Shown here one piece after another: positions 1 through 7,488 of a stretch of 29,094 nucleotides of DNA. Under the pieces are notes generated by a model, which made no database searches, was not told the origin of the DNA, and was given only the letters and a program-made list of their open reading frames with translations. Within the stretch, counting starts at the first letter, position 1, and every line of letters starts with the position of its first letter. Source of the DNA: JAAYAN01 sp964437215 (GTDB lineage Bacteria; Bacteroidota; Ignavibacteria; Ignavibacteriales; Melioribacteraceae); the NCBI GenBank assembly GCA_964437215.1, contig CAYTFZ010000024.1:1-29094 (forward strand), read 5' to 3'. The position numbers were made by a program, and so were the translations under genes.

Positions 1-24
1 CAGCAGATTTTGGATAGATTCTAA
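1..24 (+). CDS. 3' end of an unidentified upstream gene
   Basis: Frame 1 reads QQILDRF and then a TAA stop, which would be the last seven codons of a gene entering from the left. A terminal aromatic residue is common in outer-membrane beta-barrels, and PorV-like genes often follow such receptors, but seven residues cannot identify it. The other two forward frames also stop soon after, so the choice of frame is a guess. Confidence 0.3.
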   Translation, partial: QQILDRF

Positions 25-50
25 TTAAATAATAGTTTAGGAGAAATAAA

Positions 51-1076
51 ATGAAACATATAAAATTATCAGTATTATTATTTGTCCTTATTTCTGCTGT
101 TAACATATTTGCAAGCGGCGGGAAAAGGAACGGTACAGCCGGAGCGGGTTATCTTTTAATTCCGGTTGGTGCCAGAGGAGTAGCAATGGGAGGTTCTACC
201 CTTGTTAACTCTGTTGGTGTGGAATCGATGTATTGGAACCCGGCTAACCTTGCCAGAAGTGAAAGTTCAACAAGTATTTTAGTATCACATATGACGTATA
301 TTGCAGATATTAATGTTGAATACGGTGCTTTAGGTATTAAAGTTGGCGAACTTGGATATATAGGTCTGGATGTTAAAGCTTTAAAAGGCGGAGATATTTT
401 AATAACAGATTACTTAAATCCAGATGGTACAGGAGCAACATATAATCCTGCTTTTACAGTAATAGGTTTAACATATGCCCGTGAACTAAATGACAGAATA
501 GCCGTTGGTGTTACTTTAAATTATATAAATGAAACTATTGACCGCGTGAGCGCTACCGGCATTTCATTCAATGCAGGTGTTTCATATATTAATTTTGCAA
601 ACATTGACGGTTTATCTTTTGCAGTAACAATGAAAAACCAGGGACCTGAGATGAAATTTGAAGGATCGGGTTTGAGAATTGATGCTACTGCCGATGAGCT
701 TAAACGTGGGAAACAGTCATATCTTGTTGATGCTGCCAGTTTCGAATTACCTTCGTCTCTCGAATTCGGTGTCGGTTATAAATACGCATTGGATACCCAG
801 AATGAAGTAAATGTTTCGGGTGTTTTTCAAAACAATAACTTCTGGAGCGATGAATATAAAATAGGTGCCGAATATGGTTTCGACAATATGTTCTTTGCCC
901 GCGTGGGATATGATTTTGCCCCCGATGTTGATGACGAAGAACATATTTACGGTTTTGCAGCAGGCTTTGGTATAAACTACGAATCCAACGGTTTTGCAGC
1001 AAAATTTGATTATGCTTACAGACAAACAGAAGTGTTTGACGGCAACCACGTATTTTCAATATTACTAGGATTATAA
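51..1076 (+). CDS. PorV/PorQ-family outer-membrane protein
   Basis: 341 residues. A signal peptide of about 22 residues (basic start, hydrophobic LSVLLFVLISAV, Ala-Ser before Gly-Gly) is followed by the family's typical opening GAGYLLIPVGARGVAMGGS and YWNPANLA at about residues 30-65. Alternating strand-like segments then run to the C-terminal ILLGL, as in a FadL-like barrel. PorV-type proteins of the type IX secretion system shuttle or anchor secreted cargo at the outer membrane, but many Ignavibacteria paralogues have no defined role. The start is supported by AGGAGA 5 nt before the ATG. A strong terminator follows, so this gene ends its own transcript. Family assignment is good; the specific role in secretion is inference. 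Confidence 0.82.
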   Translation: MKHIKLSVLLFVLISAVNIFASGGKRNGTAGAGYLLIPVGARGVAMGGSTLVNSVGVESMYWNPANLARSESSTSILVSHMTYIADINVEYGALGIKVGELGYIGLDVKALKGGDILITDYLNPDGTGATYNPAFTVIGLTYARELNDRIAVGVTLNYINETIDRVSATGISFNAGVSYINFANIDGLSFAVTMKNQGPEMKFEGSGLRIDATADELKRGKQSYLVDAASFELPSSLEFGVGYKYALDTQNEVNVSGVFQNNNFWSDEYKIGAEYGFDNMFFARVGYDFAPDVDDEEHIYGFAAGFGINYESNGFAAKFDYAYRQTEVFDGNHVFSILLGL

Positions 1077-1082
1077 TTACTT

Positions 1083-1116
1083 AAAGAAACCCGGTTAAAA
1101 TGCCGGGTTTCTTTTT
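1083..1116 (+). terminator. Rho-independent terminator after the porV-like gene
   Basis: A perfect 12-bp inverted repeat (AAAGAAACCCGG / CCGGGTTTCTTT) with an 8-nt loop ends in a T run, 6 nt after the stop codon. The A-rich left arm and T-rich right arm give it weaker bidirectional potential. Confidence 0.9.
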
Positions 1117-1143
1117 CCAAAATAAACATTCCTTTTATTCCTT

Positions 1144-1174
1144 TTTGAAATATCTTCCGCAATTAGTATAATTG
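1144..1174 (+). promoter_or_regulatory. Predicted promoter of the GWxTD/envelope/ATP synthase run
   Basis: TTTG at 1144-1147 lies 19 bp from TATAATTG at 1167-1174, one mismatch from the Bacteroidetes -7 box TAnnTTTG. The same stretch reads as a classical TTGAAA, 16 bp, TATAAT. It sits between the porV terminator and the ATG at 1211, which would leave a leader of about 30 nt. Seen in sequence; activity is inferred. Confidence 0.6.
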
Positions 1175-1210
1175 GTTTTAAGATTATTTTCTTTCACTAG
1201 AGGAATTCCA

Positions 1211-2584
1211 ATGAAACGTCTTTCTTTTACTATGCTGTTAATTATGCTTGAATTCTTGCAAGCTCAATCTAAAATGAATTTTGAAGTTGATTACGCAAAA
1301 TTCAAATATGATTCTGTTTCAAATTTTGTTGAAGTTTATTACTTAGTAGACGCATCGGTACTAACTCCTAAACCCGACAGTTCGGGTTTCCTTTCGCAGG
1401 CTGTGTTGAATTTTGTTATTTTTAATCCAGTTACAAAAGATACAATTGCAGGAAACAGTTATAAGTATGAAAAGTTTTATAACGACTCAACTGAATTAAG
1501 AGCTCCGAACCAATCGCAATTAGGTTTGCTTTCTTATGCAGTTCCTTTAGGGAAATACACATTAGAGGCAACAATATATGATGCAAATAATCTTAAAAAA
1601 TGGCAGAAAAAAACACAAGAAATTATAATAGAAAACTTCGAATCGGCTTATGTAAAAGTAAGCGATATTGAATTAGCTGTAAATATTAAACAAATGGATG
1701 AACAACAAAAATCTATTTTCTATAAGAATTCTTATGAAGTTTTACCAAATCCTTCGGGTTTATATACCGAAATGTCTCCTGTGTTATTTTATTATTCCGA
1801 AATTTATAACCTTAAAAGTCTTGCTGATACCTCTTACTTAATTACAAAAAGCCTGTTTAACAGCAGAAATCAAAAAATGACATCTCAGTCAAAGAGTGTT
1901 CGTTCAGATGTTAATTCAATAGTTGATGTAGGACTTTTTCAATTAAAAAATTATCCGACAGATAAATATTATATAATGATTGAAATTACAGATCCGGTAA
2001 CGCGACGTATTTCTTCTTCAGTAAGAAGTTTTATTTTATATAATCCCAATGTAAAGGATTCAGTTGTTGCTTATAATGTTTCAGGAACATATATGCAATC
2101 GGAATTTGCAAATATGAGCGAGGAAGAATGCGATTTAATGTTCGATCAATGCAAATATATTGCCGTTGAAAATGAGACTGATGAATATGAATCTTTAAGA
2201 ACTGAAGAATCGAAAAAAGAATATATGTATAATTTTTGGTTAAAAAGAGATCCAAACCCTGGTACAATGATTAATGAATTAAAAAGCGAGTATATGCAAA
2301 GAGTTGATTTTGTAAACAGAAATTACGGTAATTTTAACAGTGCCGGATACAAAAGCGACAGAGGAAGGATTTATCTCATATACGGAGTTCCCGATGATAT
2401 TGAAAGATATCCGAATGAAAAAGATAAAAAACCATACGAAATATGGACATACCAGTCGATTGAAGGCGGAGTTTACTTTGTTTTTGCAGATGTAAGGGGA
2501 ATATCGCGCTATGAACTTATGCACTCAACAAAAAACGGTGAGATGAAAGACCCTGAATGGGAAAGAAGAATAGCTACAGAATAA
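1211..2584 (+). CDS. GWxTD domain-containing secreted protein, function unknown
   Basis: 457 residues. A hydrophobic signal (FTMLLIMLEFLQAQ) is followed by about 270 residues of beta-rich, Ig-like sequence. The GWxTD-type domain spans about residues 345-455: FWLKRDPNP, then GYKSDRGRIYLIYGVPDDIE at 379-398 and a final PYEIWTY and YFVFAD. The motif that names the family is altered here to G-Y-K-S-D (379-383), keeping Gly and Asp. The domain is widespread in Bacteroidetes/Ignavibacteria and has no established biochemical role. The ATG at 1211 is chosen because AGAGGA lies 6 nt before it; an upstream in-frame TTG at 1172 falls inside the promoter. The next gene starts 3 nt after the stop, linking it to lipid A and LPS genes and suggesting envelope work. 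Confidence 0.8.
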   Translation: MKRLSFTMLLIMLEFLQAQSKMNFEVDYAKFKYDSVSNFVEVYYLVDASVLTPKPDSSGFLSQAVLNFVIFNPVTKDTIAGNSYKYEKFYNDSTELRAPNQSQLGLLSYAVPLGKYTLEATIYDANNLKKWQKKTQEIIIENFESAYVKVSDIELAVNIKQMDEQQKSIFYKNSYEVLPNPSGLYTEMSPVLFYYSEIYNLKSLADTSYLITKSLFNSRNQKMTSQSKSVRSDVNSIVDVGLFQLKNYPTDKYYIMIEITDPVTRRISSSVRSFILYNPNVKDSVVAYNVSGTYMQSEFANMSEEECDLMFDQCKYIAVENETDEYESLRTEESKKEYMYNFWLKRDPNPGTMINELKSEYMQRVDFVNRNYGNFNSAGYKSDRGRIYLIYGVPDDIERYPNEKDKKPYEIWTYQSIEGGVYFVFADVRGISRYELMHSTKNGEMKDPEWERRIATE

Positions 2585-2587
2585 GGA

Positions 2588-3463
2588 ATGTCTTTCAATA
2601 AAAATAAAATAGAGTTTTTAATTTTTAAGTTGTTAGAGTTTTTCAGTAGTATATTCGGACTGAAAAACTCTTATATTATAGGAACAATTGTAGGATTAAC
2701 TTTCTGTTACTTAATCCCGGTCAGAAAAAAAACTGTTTACAGCAATCTGCAAAAAGCTTTTCCTGAGTACGAAAAGAAAAAAATCAAAAAACTAATCAGG
2801 GCAAATTATATCAGCATCGGAACCCTTTTTGCTGAAATTATGTGTGTTCCTCGCTGTACCGAAAGAGAAATATTCGAAAAGTTTGAAGCAGATAGAGAGC
2901 TTATGGTTAAAAATTTCACTCACAATAAAGGGGTGATTTTGTTAACCGGGCATTTCGGTAATTGGGAGCTTGGGGCAATTTTAACCGGCTTGATTTTACA
3001 AAAGAGTATAAATGTTTTGGCAAAACCACAAAGGAACGGTTATATAACTGATTGGCTTAAAGAAATGAGAGGAAAATTCGGTAACAAATCAGTTATGCTG
3101 GGCACTTCTGTGCGCGAATTATATTCGTTACTGAAAAAAGGAGAAATTGCAGGTGTTGTTGGCGATCAGCGCGGACCGATTGAAGGTATGAGAGTAAATT
3201 ATTTCGGTTACGAAACAGCAGTTTACTCTGGTGTTGCAGAAATAGCAGTTAAAACTGAAAGTAAAATAGTGCTTTGTTTTGTTGTAAGAAAACCAAATAA
3301 AAAATACACTCTTGAAATGGAAGAGATCGATTATAAAAATTTTACCGGCACTTCGGAAGATAAAGTAAAAATGATTAATGTTCGGTATTTTTCAATTTTA
3401 GAAAAATATGTTAGGCTTTATCCCAGTCAATGGTTCTGGATGCATAAAATTTGGAAATACTGA
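2588..3463 (+). CDS. lpxL: Lipid A biosynthesis acyltransferase (LpxL/HtrB family)
   Basis: 291 residues, the usual size for the family. These inner-membrane enzymes transfer a secondary acyl chain from acyl-ACP to the lipid A precursor. The catalytic H-X4-E dyad is visible as GHFGNWELG with His122 and Glu127. The second family block is GDQRGP (from residue 192) followed by VNYFG, and the C-terminus has PSQWFWMHKIWK, matching the P-x-Q-x-x-W-x-H-x-x-W/F-K ending of LpxL. The N-terminus carries one hydrophobic segment (about 28-44). The gene starts 3 nt after the GWxTD gene with AAGGA overlapping the previous stop, and it ends 1 nt before the glycosyltransferase start, so translation is probably coupled. 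Which acyl chain or position it uses cannot be read from sequence. Confidence 0.9.
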   Translation: MSFNKNKIEFLIFKLLEFFSSIFGLKNSYIIGTIVGLTFCYLIPVRKKTVYSNLQKAFPEYEKKKIKKLIRANYISIGTLFAEIMCVPRCTEREIFEKFEADRELMVKNFTHNKGVILLTGHFGNWELGAILTGLILQKSINVLAKPQRNGYITDWLKEMRGKFGNKSVMLGTSVRELYSLLKKGEIAGVVGDQRGPIEGMRVNYFGYETAVYSGVAEIAVKTESKIVLCFVVRKPNKKYTLEMEEIDYKNFTGTSEDKVKMINVRYFSILEKYVRLYPSQWFWMHKIWKY

Positions 3464-3464
3464 A

Positions 3465-4478
3465 ATGAAAAGAATTTTAGTTTTGCAAACTGCGTTTCCT
3501 GGCGATGCAATTTTAACTTTGCCTTTAATTCAAAAGATATATGAAAAATACGGAGAACCTGAGATCGATGTTATCTGTATTCCGGCTTCGGCTGATATTT
3601 TTACAGCATCACCTAAAGTAAATTCTGTGTTGATTCTGGATAAAAAGAATACCGAAAAAAGCTTATTCAGTCTTTTAAGTTTTTCTAAAAAGATAAGAGA
3701 AAATAAATATGATATATTATTCTCTCCGCACAGATCATTCCGCAGCGGAATTATAAGCTTTCTCTCTTATATTCCCGAAAGAATTTCATTTGACAATGCA
3801 AGTATAAAGGAAGCATATACTAAAGTTATAAAATACCGGAAAGACTTCCACGAAGTCCAAAGGAATTTATCACTTTTAAACACCGAAGCATTATCAGATT
3901 TTCCGGAAATACTACCGGAAATTGTTGCAAACCGTGAATGCAAAGCAAAAATACAAGATATACTTGGTAAAATTAAAAGTGAAGAAATTGTTATTATTGC
4001 GCCGGGTAGTGTTTGGGAAACAAAAAAATATCCCGAGGAATATTTTAAAACGATTACAGGGTATTTAATAAATAAAAGCAAAACAGTTATAGCTGTAGGT
4101 TCCTTAAGCGACAAAGAATTGTGCGGCAGACTTTCGGAAGACAAAAAGAAATATTTCAATTTAGCCGGAGAATTAACAATTCCTGAAACTGTTGAACTTA
4201 TGCGGCATGCCAATCTTGTAATCTGCAATGACAGTTCCCCGGCACATATGGCAGTATCGGCAAATCAAAAAGTATTAACAATATATTGCTCAACAATTAA
4301 AGATTTCGGTTTTTATCCCTATACTTCCAAAAGCAGCATTATAAGTTATAACGAAATTGACTGCAAACCCTGCGGAATTCACGGTCATAAAAAGTGTCCT
4401 TTAGGGCATTTCAATTGCGGTAAATTATTATTACCCGAAAAAGTTTTAGAAAAGATTGAAGAAATTTTGGCATATTAA
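3465..4478 (+). CDS. Glycosyltransferase family 9 (ADP-heptose:LPS heptosyltransferase type)
   Basis: 337 residues with the GT-B fold layout of heptosyltransferases. The N-terminal block is ILVLQTAFPGDAILTLPLI, the middle block is IIAPGSVWETKKYPEEYF, and the sugar-nucleotide site is CNDSSPAHMA. Near the C-terminus there is a cysteine cluster, C300-x2-C303-x7-C311-x6-C318, of the sort seen in WaaF-like proteins. Such enzymes add heptose to the LPS inner core at the cytoplasmic face of the inner membrane. The ATG at 3465 lies 1 nt after the acyltransferase stop; a longer reading from 3408 would overlap the acyltransferase coding end and adds non-family residues. The acceptor and the exact sugar are not decided by sequence, and heptosyltransferase II-like is my best reading. 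Confidence 0.87.
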   Translation: MKRILVLQTAFPGDAILTLPLIQKIYEKYGEPEIDVICIPASADIFTASPKVNSVLILDKKNTEKSLFSLLSFSKKIRENKYDILFSPHRSFRSGIISFLSYIPERISFDNASIKEAYTKVIKYRKDFHEVQRNLSLLNTEALSDFPEILPEIVANRECKAKIQDILGKIKSEEIVIIAPGSVWETKKYPEEYFKTITGYLINKSKTVIAVGSLSDKELCGRLSEDKKKYFNLAGELTIPETVELMRHANLVICNDSSPAHMAVSANQKVLTIYCSTIKDFGFYPYTSKSSIISYNEIDCKPCGIHGHKKCPLGHFNCGKLLLPEKVLEKIEEILAY

Positions 4479-4518
4479 TAAAAAAATCATTTTAATTAGA
4501 CTTTAAAAAAACTTTATA

Positions 4519-5346
4519 ATGAAAAAATTAAAACTAAAAGATCTTAAAAATTCATCGGTTTATGTAACGCCGCATTTCCCAATTTTAAGCACAAAGCGAT
4601 ATAAAATTGGTTTTCTAAGTTTTATATTGATTATTGGCGGTTATTCGCTTTTAGTAGCTTTGTTTACTATAGGAATACTTGTTTTTACACCGGCAAAAGA
4701 AATTCCCTTTCTTTTTGAAAACATCGAATTGCAAAAACAGCAGGCGAATGTTGAAATTCTTGAGCAGAAAGTAAGACTTCTTACTGCCGAAATTAATAGG
4801 ATTTCGGACATTAATAAAAGCTTAAAGTATGCAATAATATTAGGAATAGAAGATTCTATTGATACTACTAATGCGGTTTACGACAGCCTTAAAACAAAAA
4901 AAGAATCCGGTTTTGAGAATAATATTTTCGGTATTACGGCTTTTCTGATAAATAAGTATTTCGCGCAAAACAGCTCAACTTTTTTTATTTCCCCTGTAAA
5001 CGGTTTTATTGTAAAAGAGTATAACGAAAAACAAGGGCATTTGGGAATTGATTATGGAGTTAAGGATGGAACTGTAATTTCCGCGGCGTCCGGAGGATAT
5101 GTGATTTTTGCGGGAAGAACTTTTGAAGACGGCAACGTAATAATTATAAAACATAAAGGCGAGTACATTTCAATTTATAAACATTGTTCGGTATTGTTAA
5201 AAAAAAACAGGGATACGGTAGTGCAGGGGGAAGCAATTGCACTTAGCGGCAACAGCGGTTACAATACTACCGGGGCGCATCTGCATTTCGAAATATGGAA
5301 GAACGGTAAAGCTGTGAATCCAAAAAATTTCTTAATAAATAATTGA
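4519..5346 (+). CDS. Membrane-anchored M23 (LytM-type) peptidoglycan endopeptidase
   Basis: 275 residues. One transmembrane helix lies at about 30-56, followed by a short coiled-coil (about 70-97) and a C-terminal M23 domain at about 155-272. The zinc and catalytic residues are visible: H174-x3-D178 in GHLGIDYG, H222 in IYKHCS, and H254-x-H256 in GAHLHFEIW. All are intact, so an active metallopeptidase cleaving peptide crosslinks on the periplasmic side is expected. The next gene, 10 nt on, encodes a bactofilin. M23 peptidase plus bactofilin pairs (for example Csd1/CcmA in Helicobacter) set cell shape by localising wall cleavage, so that role is a reasonable inference here. The ATG lacks a clear Shine-Dalgarno. 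Confidence 0.9.
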   Translation: MKKLKLKDLKNSSVYVTPHFPILSTKRYKIGFLSFILIIGGYSLLVALFTIGILVFTPAKEIPFLFENIELQKQQANVEILEQKVRLLTAEINRISDINKSLKYAIILGIEDSIDTTNAVYDSLKTKKESGFENNIFGITAFLINKYFAQNSSTFFISPVNGFIVKEYNEKQGHLGIDYGVKDGTVISAASGGYVIFAGRTFEDGNVIIIKHKGEYISIYKHCSVLLKKNRDTVVQGEAIALSGNSGYNTTGAHLHFEIWKNGKAVNPKNFLINN

Positions 5347-5356
5347 GGAGTGACAA

Positions 5357-5740
5357 TTGGCTATGATGAAAAAAGACAATCTGCCTTCAAAAGATTTCAG
5401 CATCTTAAGTGATTGCGTAAAAATTGAAGGAAAAATTTACAGTGAAGGAAACGTAAATATCGACGGAGCTGTTACAGGTGATATTAATGTAAACGGTAAT
5501 ATCTCAATCGGTGAAAAAGCTTTAATTAAAGGTACCGTAATTGCGGAAAATATTGTTTTAATGGGAAAAGTTGAAGGTAAGGTTCAGGCAAAAGAAAAAC
5601 TTGTGTTAGAAGGAAAATCATATTTAAAAGGTGATTTAATAGCAAAAATTCTAGTTGTTGAGGCGGGAGCAAAATTCGAAGGCCAAAGTTTAACAACTCC
5701 ACCGGCTTCAAATAATCAGGTTAAATCCGATAATAAATAA
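5357..5740 (+). CDS. Bactofilin (polymer-forming cytoskeletal protein)
   Basis: 127 residues. The core (about 18-110) shows repeating five- to six-residue hydrophobic/Gly strands such as EGKIYSEGNVNIDGAVTGDI, the right-handed beta-helix of DUF583/bactofilin, flanked by short disordered ends, the last rich in Asn, Lys and Ser. Bactofilins polymerise into membrane-associated filaments without nucleotide. I place the start at the TTG at 5357 because GAGGAG sits 6 nt upstream of it; ATG codons at 5363 and 5366 would have spacings of 12 or more. The gene follows the M23 peptidase by 10 nt and touches atpZ directly (stop codon adjacent to the next ATG), so it joins the wall-shape pair to the ATP synthase transcript. 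Confidence 0.92.
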   Translation: MAMMKKDNLPSKDFSILSDCVKIEGKIYSEGNVNIDGAVTGDINVNGNISIGEKALIKGTVIAENIVLMGKVEGKVQAKEKLVLEGKSYLKGDLIAKILVVEAGAKFEGQSLTTPPASNNQVKSDNK

Positions 5741-5986
5741 ATGAATTCGGAAAAAGATGAAGACGAAAGATTTAAGGGGCTAAAAAGTGCAGCTCCTTAT
5801 ATGGGATTAGGTATTCAGCTTGCAGCAACAGTGGTTTTAATGTTTTTTTTAGGTAAATGGCTTGATGACGAGTTTGAGTTATTTCCGTATTTAACAATTA
5901 TATTTTCGATATTTGGCGCGTTTGCGGCAATATATAATTTTATAAAAGTAGTTTTGGAATTGAACAAAAAGAATGAAAAAAATTAG
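5741..5986 (+). CDS. atpZ: AtpZ/AtpI-family small membrane protein
   Basis: 81 residues. A charged N-terminus leads into two transmembrane helices (about 20-40 and 48-70), the first holding GLGIQLAATVVLMFFLGKWLD, a shape typical of AtpZ: a Gly-rich first helix ending in G-x-x-L-D. These proteins are encoded ahead of atpB, where they have been linked to c-ring assembly and, in alkaliphilic Bacillus, to divalent cation uptake. The start codon directly follows the bactofilin stop and the gene overlaps the next one by 14 nt. Confidence 0.82.
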   Translation: MNSEKDEDERFKGLKSAAPYMGLGIQLAATVVLMFFLGKWLDDEFELFPYLTIIFSIFGAFAAIYNFIKVVLELNKKNEKN

Positions 5987-6356
5987 TTTTTATATTAGTA
6001 TTGGATTTGTAATATCTTTTATAATATTATTCATTCTTGCTTCAGTTAATATTTTAAGTGAAAGGATATTTGTTTCTGCAAGCTATGCCGGAATAATTAA
6101 TTTGTTAAATATTCTGCTTTCATTATTGTTATTCAATTATTCATACAAGAAAAGCAATAAAATTTTTTTAGTATCAGTTTTAGGCGGAATGAGTGCAAGA
6201 ATGATAATAATTTTATTGTCGGTCTTTATGATTATTAAGTTCTTGAATATTGATATTTATGCATTTATATTTGTATTCTTTGTTTTATATTTTGCATTAC
6301 TTTTAATTGAAGTAGTGTATTTTAACAGATATATGAAGTTGAAAACTGATAAATAA
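5973..6356 (+). CDS. AtpI-like four-helix membrane protein of the ATP synthase cluster
   Basis: 127 residues forming four hydrophobic segments (about 5-25, 35-55, 66-88, 94-118) joined by short basic loops (YKKSNK between the second and third), the arrangement of ATP synthase subunit I. Sequence is weakly conserved in this family, so the call leans on topology and position: it overlaps atpZ by 14 nt, and the atpB start directly follows its stop codon. It probably helps assemble the c-ring or F0, by analogy with AtpI; no direct motif proves this. Confidence 0.65.
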   Translation: MKKISFYISIGFVISFIILFILASVNILSERIFVSASYAGIINLLNILLSLLLFNYSYKKSNKIFLVSVLGGMSARMIIILLSVFMIIKFLNIDIYAFIFVFFVLYFALLLIEVVYFNRYMKLKTDK

Positions 6357-7199
6357 ATGCTATACAGTGAAGCAAAAATAACAAGCGATACTCTTACAGC
6401 CGTTGCAGAAAAATCTTCTGATACGGGCTGGATAATGCATCACATACTGGATGGGAATACACTCGACTTCTCTCCATTTGCTGTTATTAATTTGCCTCAT
6501 TTCGAATTATTCGGAATTGATATTTCAATTACCAGGCACGTTGTTTTTATGTGGATAGCTTCAATTCTTTTAATAGCGGTATTCGTACCGGTTTCTAAAA
6601 GATATAAAAATTCGATGGTGCCCAAAGGAGTTACTAATTTTTTAGAAATATTTATTGTATTTGTTCGTGATGAAATAGCCAAACCTACAATAGGAAAAGG
6701 ATACAATAAGTTTTTAAGTTATCTTTTGACAATATTTTTTTTCATTTTAACATGTAATTTTATAGGATTGGTGCCTTTTGGTGCAACAGCTACAAGCAAT
6801 ATATCTGTTACTGCAACTTTGGCAATAATTTCATTTTTAGTAATTCAAGCCGGCGGAATTATGAAAAACGGAGCATTTGGGTACTTTAAGGGATTAATCC
6901 CTCATGGAATCCCTTTTTGGCTTTCACCTATTATGTTTGTTGTTGAATTGCTTGGCTTATTTACGAAACCTTTTGCTCTTGCAATAAGACTCTTTGCAAA
7001 TATGACCGCCGGTCATGTAATTATTCTATCTTTAATTGGTTTAATATTTATTCTTAATACTATTTGGATTTCTCCCGTATCAATTGGATTTGCATTATTT
7101 ATTTATATATTAGAAATTTTATTTGCACTCATTCAAGCATATATTTTTACAATGTTCTCATCACTTTTTATAGGAATGGCAGTTCATCAGGAACATTAA
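6357..7199 (+). CDS. atpB: F0 ATP synthase subunit a
   Basis: 280 residues. Subunit a forms the two ion half-channels next to the c-ring. The essential arginine is R211 in LAIRLFANMTAGH, equivalent to Arg210 of E. coli. Five or six hydrophobic helices are visible from about residue 60 onward, ending in the final helices with ALIQAYIFTMFSSLFIGMAV. The N-terminus (about 1-55) is soluble-looking and lacks the very long extension many Bacteroidetes subunits carry. The ATG abuts the preceding TAA and has no separate Shine-Dalgarno, which suggests translational coupling. Highly expressed atpE follows after 27 nt. Confidence 0.95.
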   Translation: MLYSEAKITSDTLTAVAEKSSDTGWIMHHILDGNTLDFSPFAVINLPHFELFGIDISITRHVVFMWIASILLIAVFVPVSKRYKNSMVPKGVTNFLEIFIVFVRDEIAKPTIGKGYNKFLSYLLTIFFFILTCNFIGLVPFGATATSNISVTATLAIISFLVIQAGGIMKNGAFGYFKGLIPHGIPFWLSPIMFVVELLGLFTKPFALAIRLFANMTAGHVIILSLIGLIFILNTIWISPVSIGFALFIYILEILFALIQAYIFTMFSSLFIGMAVHQEH

Positions 7200-7213
7200 G
7201 ATTATTAATTTAT

Positions 7214-7221
7214 AAAGGAGG
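7214..7221 (+). promoter_or_regulatory. Strong ribosome binding site of atpE
   Basis: AAAGGAGG lies 5 nt before the atpE ATG. It is the strongest Shine-Dalgarno in the ATP synthase run, where several other genes have none, and fits the need for many c subunits per complex. Confidence 0.75.
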
Positions 7222-7226
7222 ATTTA

Positions 7227-7454
7227 ATGGATTTTTCATTGGCATATTTAGCAGCTGGATTCAGTGCAGCTTTAACTGTAATAGGCGGAGCTTTTGGTAT
7301 TGGCAAATTGGCAAGCGCTGCAATGGAAGCAAGCGGCAGACAGCCTGAAGCAGCTGGCGATATACGAACATCAATGATTATCGCTGCAGCACTTATTGAA
7401 AGTATTTCACTTTTTGCATTGGTAATCTGTATTCTGCTGGCATTAAAATCTTAA
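7227..7454 (+). CDS. atpE: F0 ATP synthase subunit c
   Basis: 75 residues forming the helical hairpin of the c-ring monomer. Helix 1 (about 5-28) is Gly/Ala rich; the polar loop is RQPEAAGDI (38-46); helix 2 carries the ion-binding Glu58 in AALIESISLF. The helix 1 residue that aligns with the Na+-ligand Gln32 of Ilyobacter is an isoleucine (Ile25), although a Ser follows the Glu as in Na+ rings. I therefore infer a proton-coupled ring. Its strong Shine-Dalgarno stands out from its neighbours. Confidence 0.96.
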   Translation: MDFSLAYLAAGFSAALTVIGGAFGIGKLASAAMEASGRQPEAAGDIRTSMIIAAALIESISLFALVICILLALKS

Positions 7455-7488
7455 AAATTTTAAGACCAACTAATACAAAAGGTTTAAT

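Noticed and set aside
700..1059. Long minus-strand open frames inside the porV-like gene.
   Set aside because: No family resemblance and no ribosome binding site; the plus-strand gene is well supported by signal peptide and family motifs.
1172..1210. Upstream TTG start that would lengthen the GWxTD protein by 13 residues.
   Set aside because: It falls inside the predicted -10 box, and the ATG at 1211 has a ribosome binding site and begins a signal peptide.
7449..7465. Inverted repeat TCTTAAAA / TTTTAAGA at the atpE-atpF junction.
   Set aside because: All A-T except one pair at each end, with a 1-nt centre; it cannot form a stable hairpin and has no T run.
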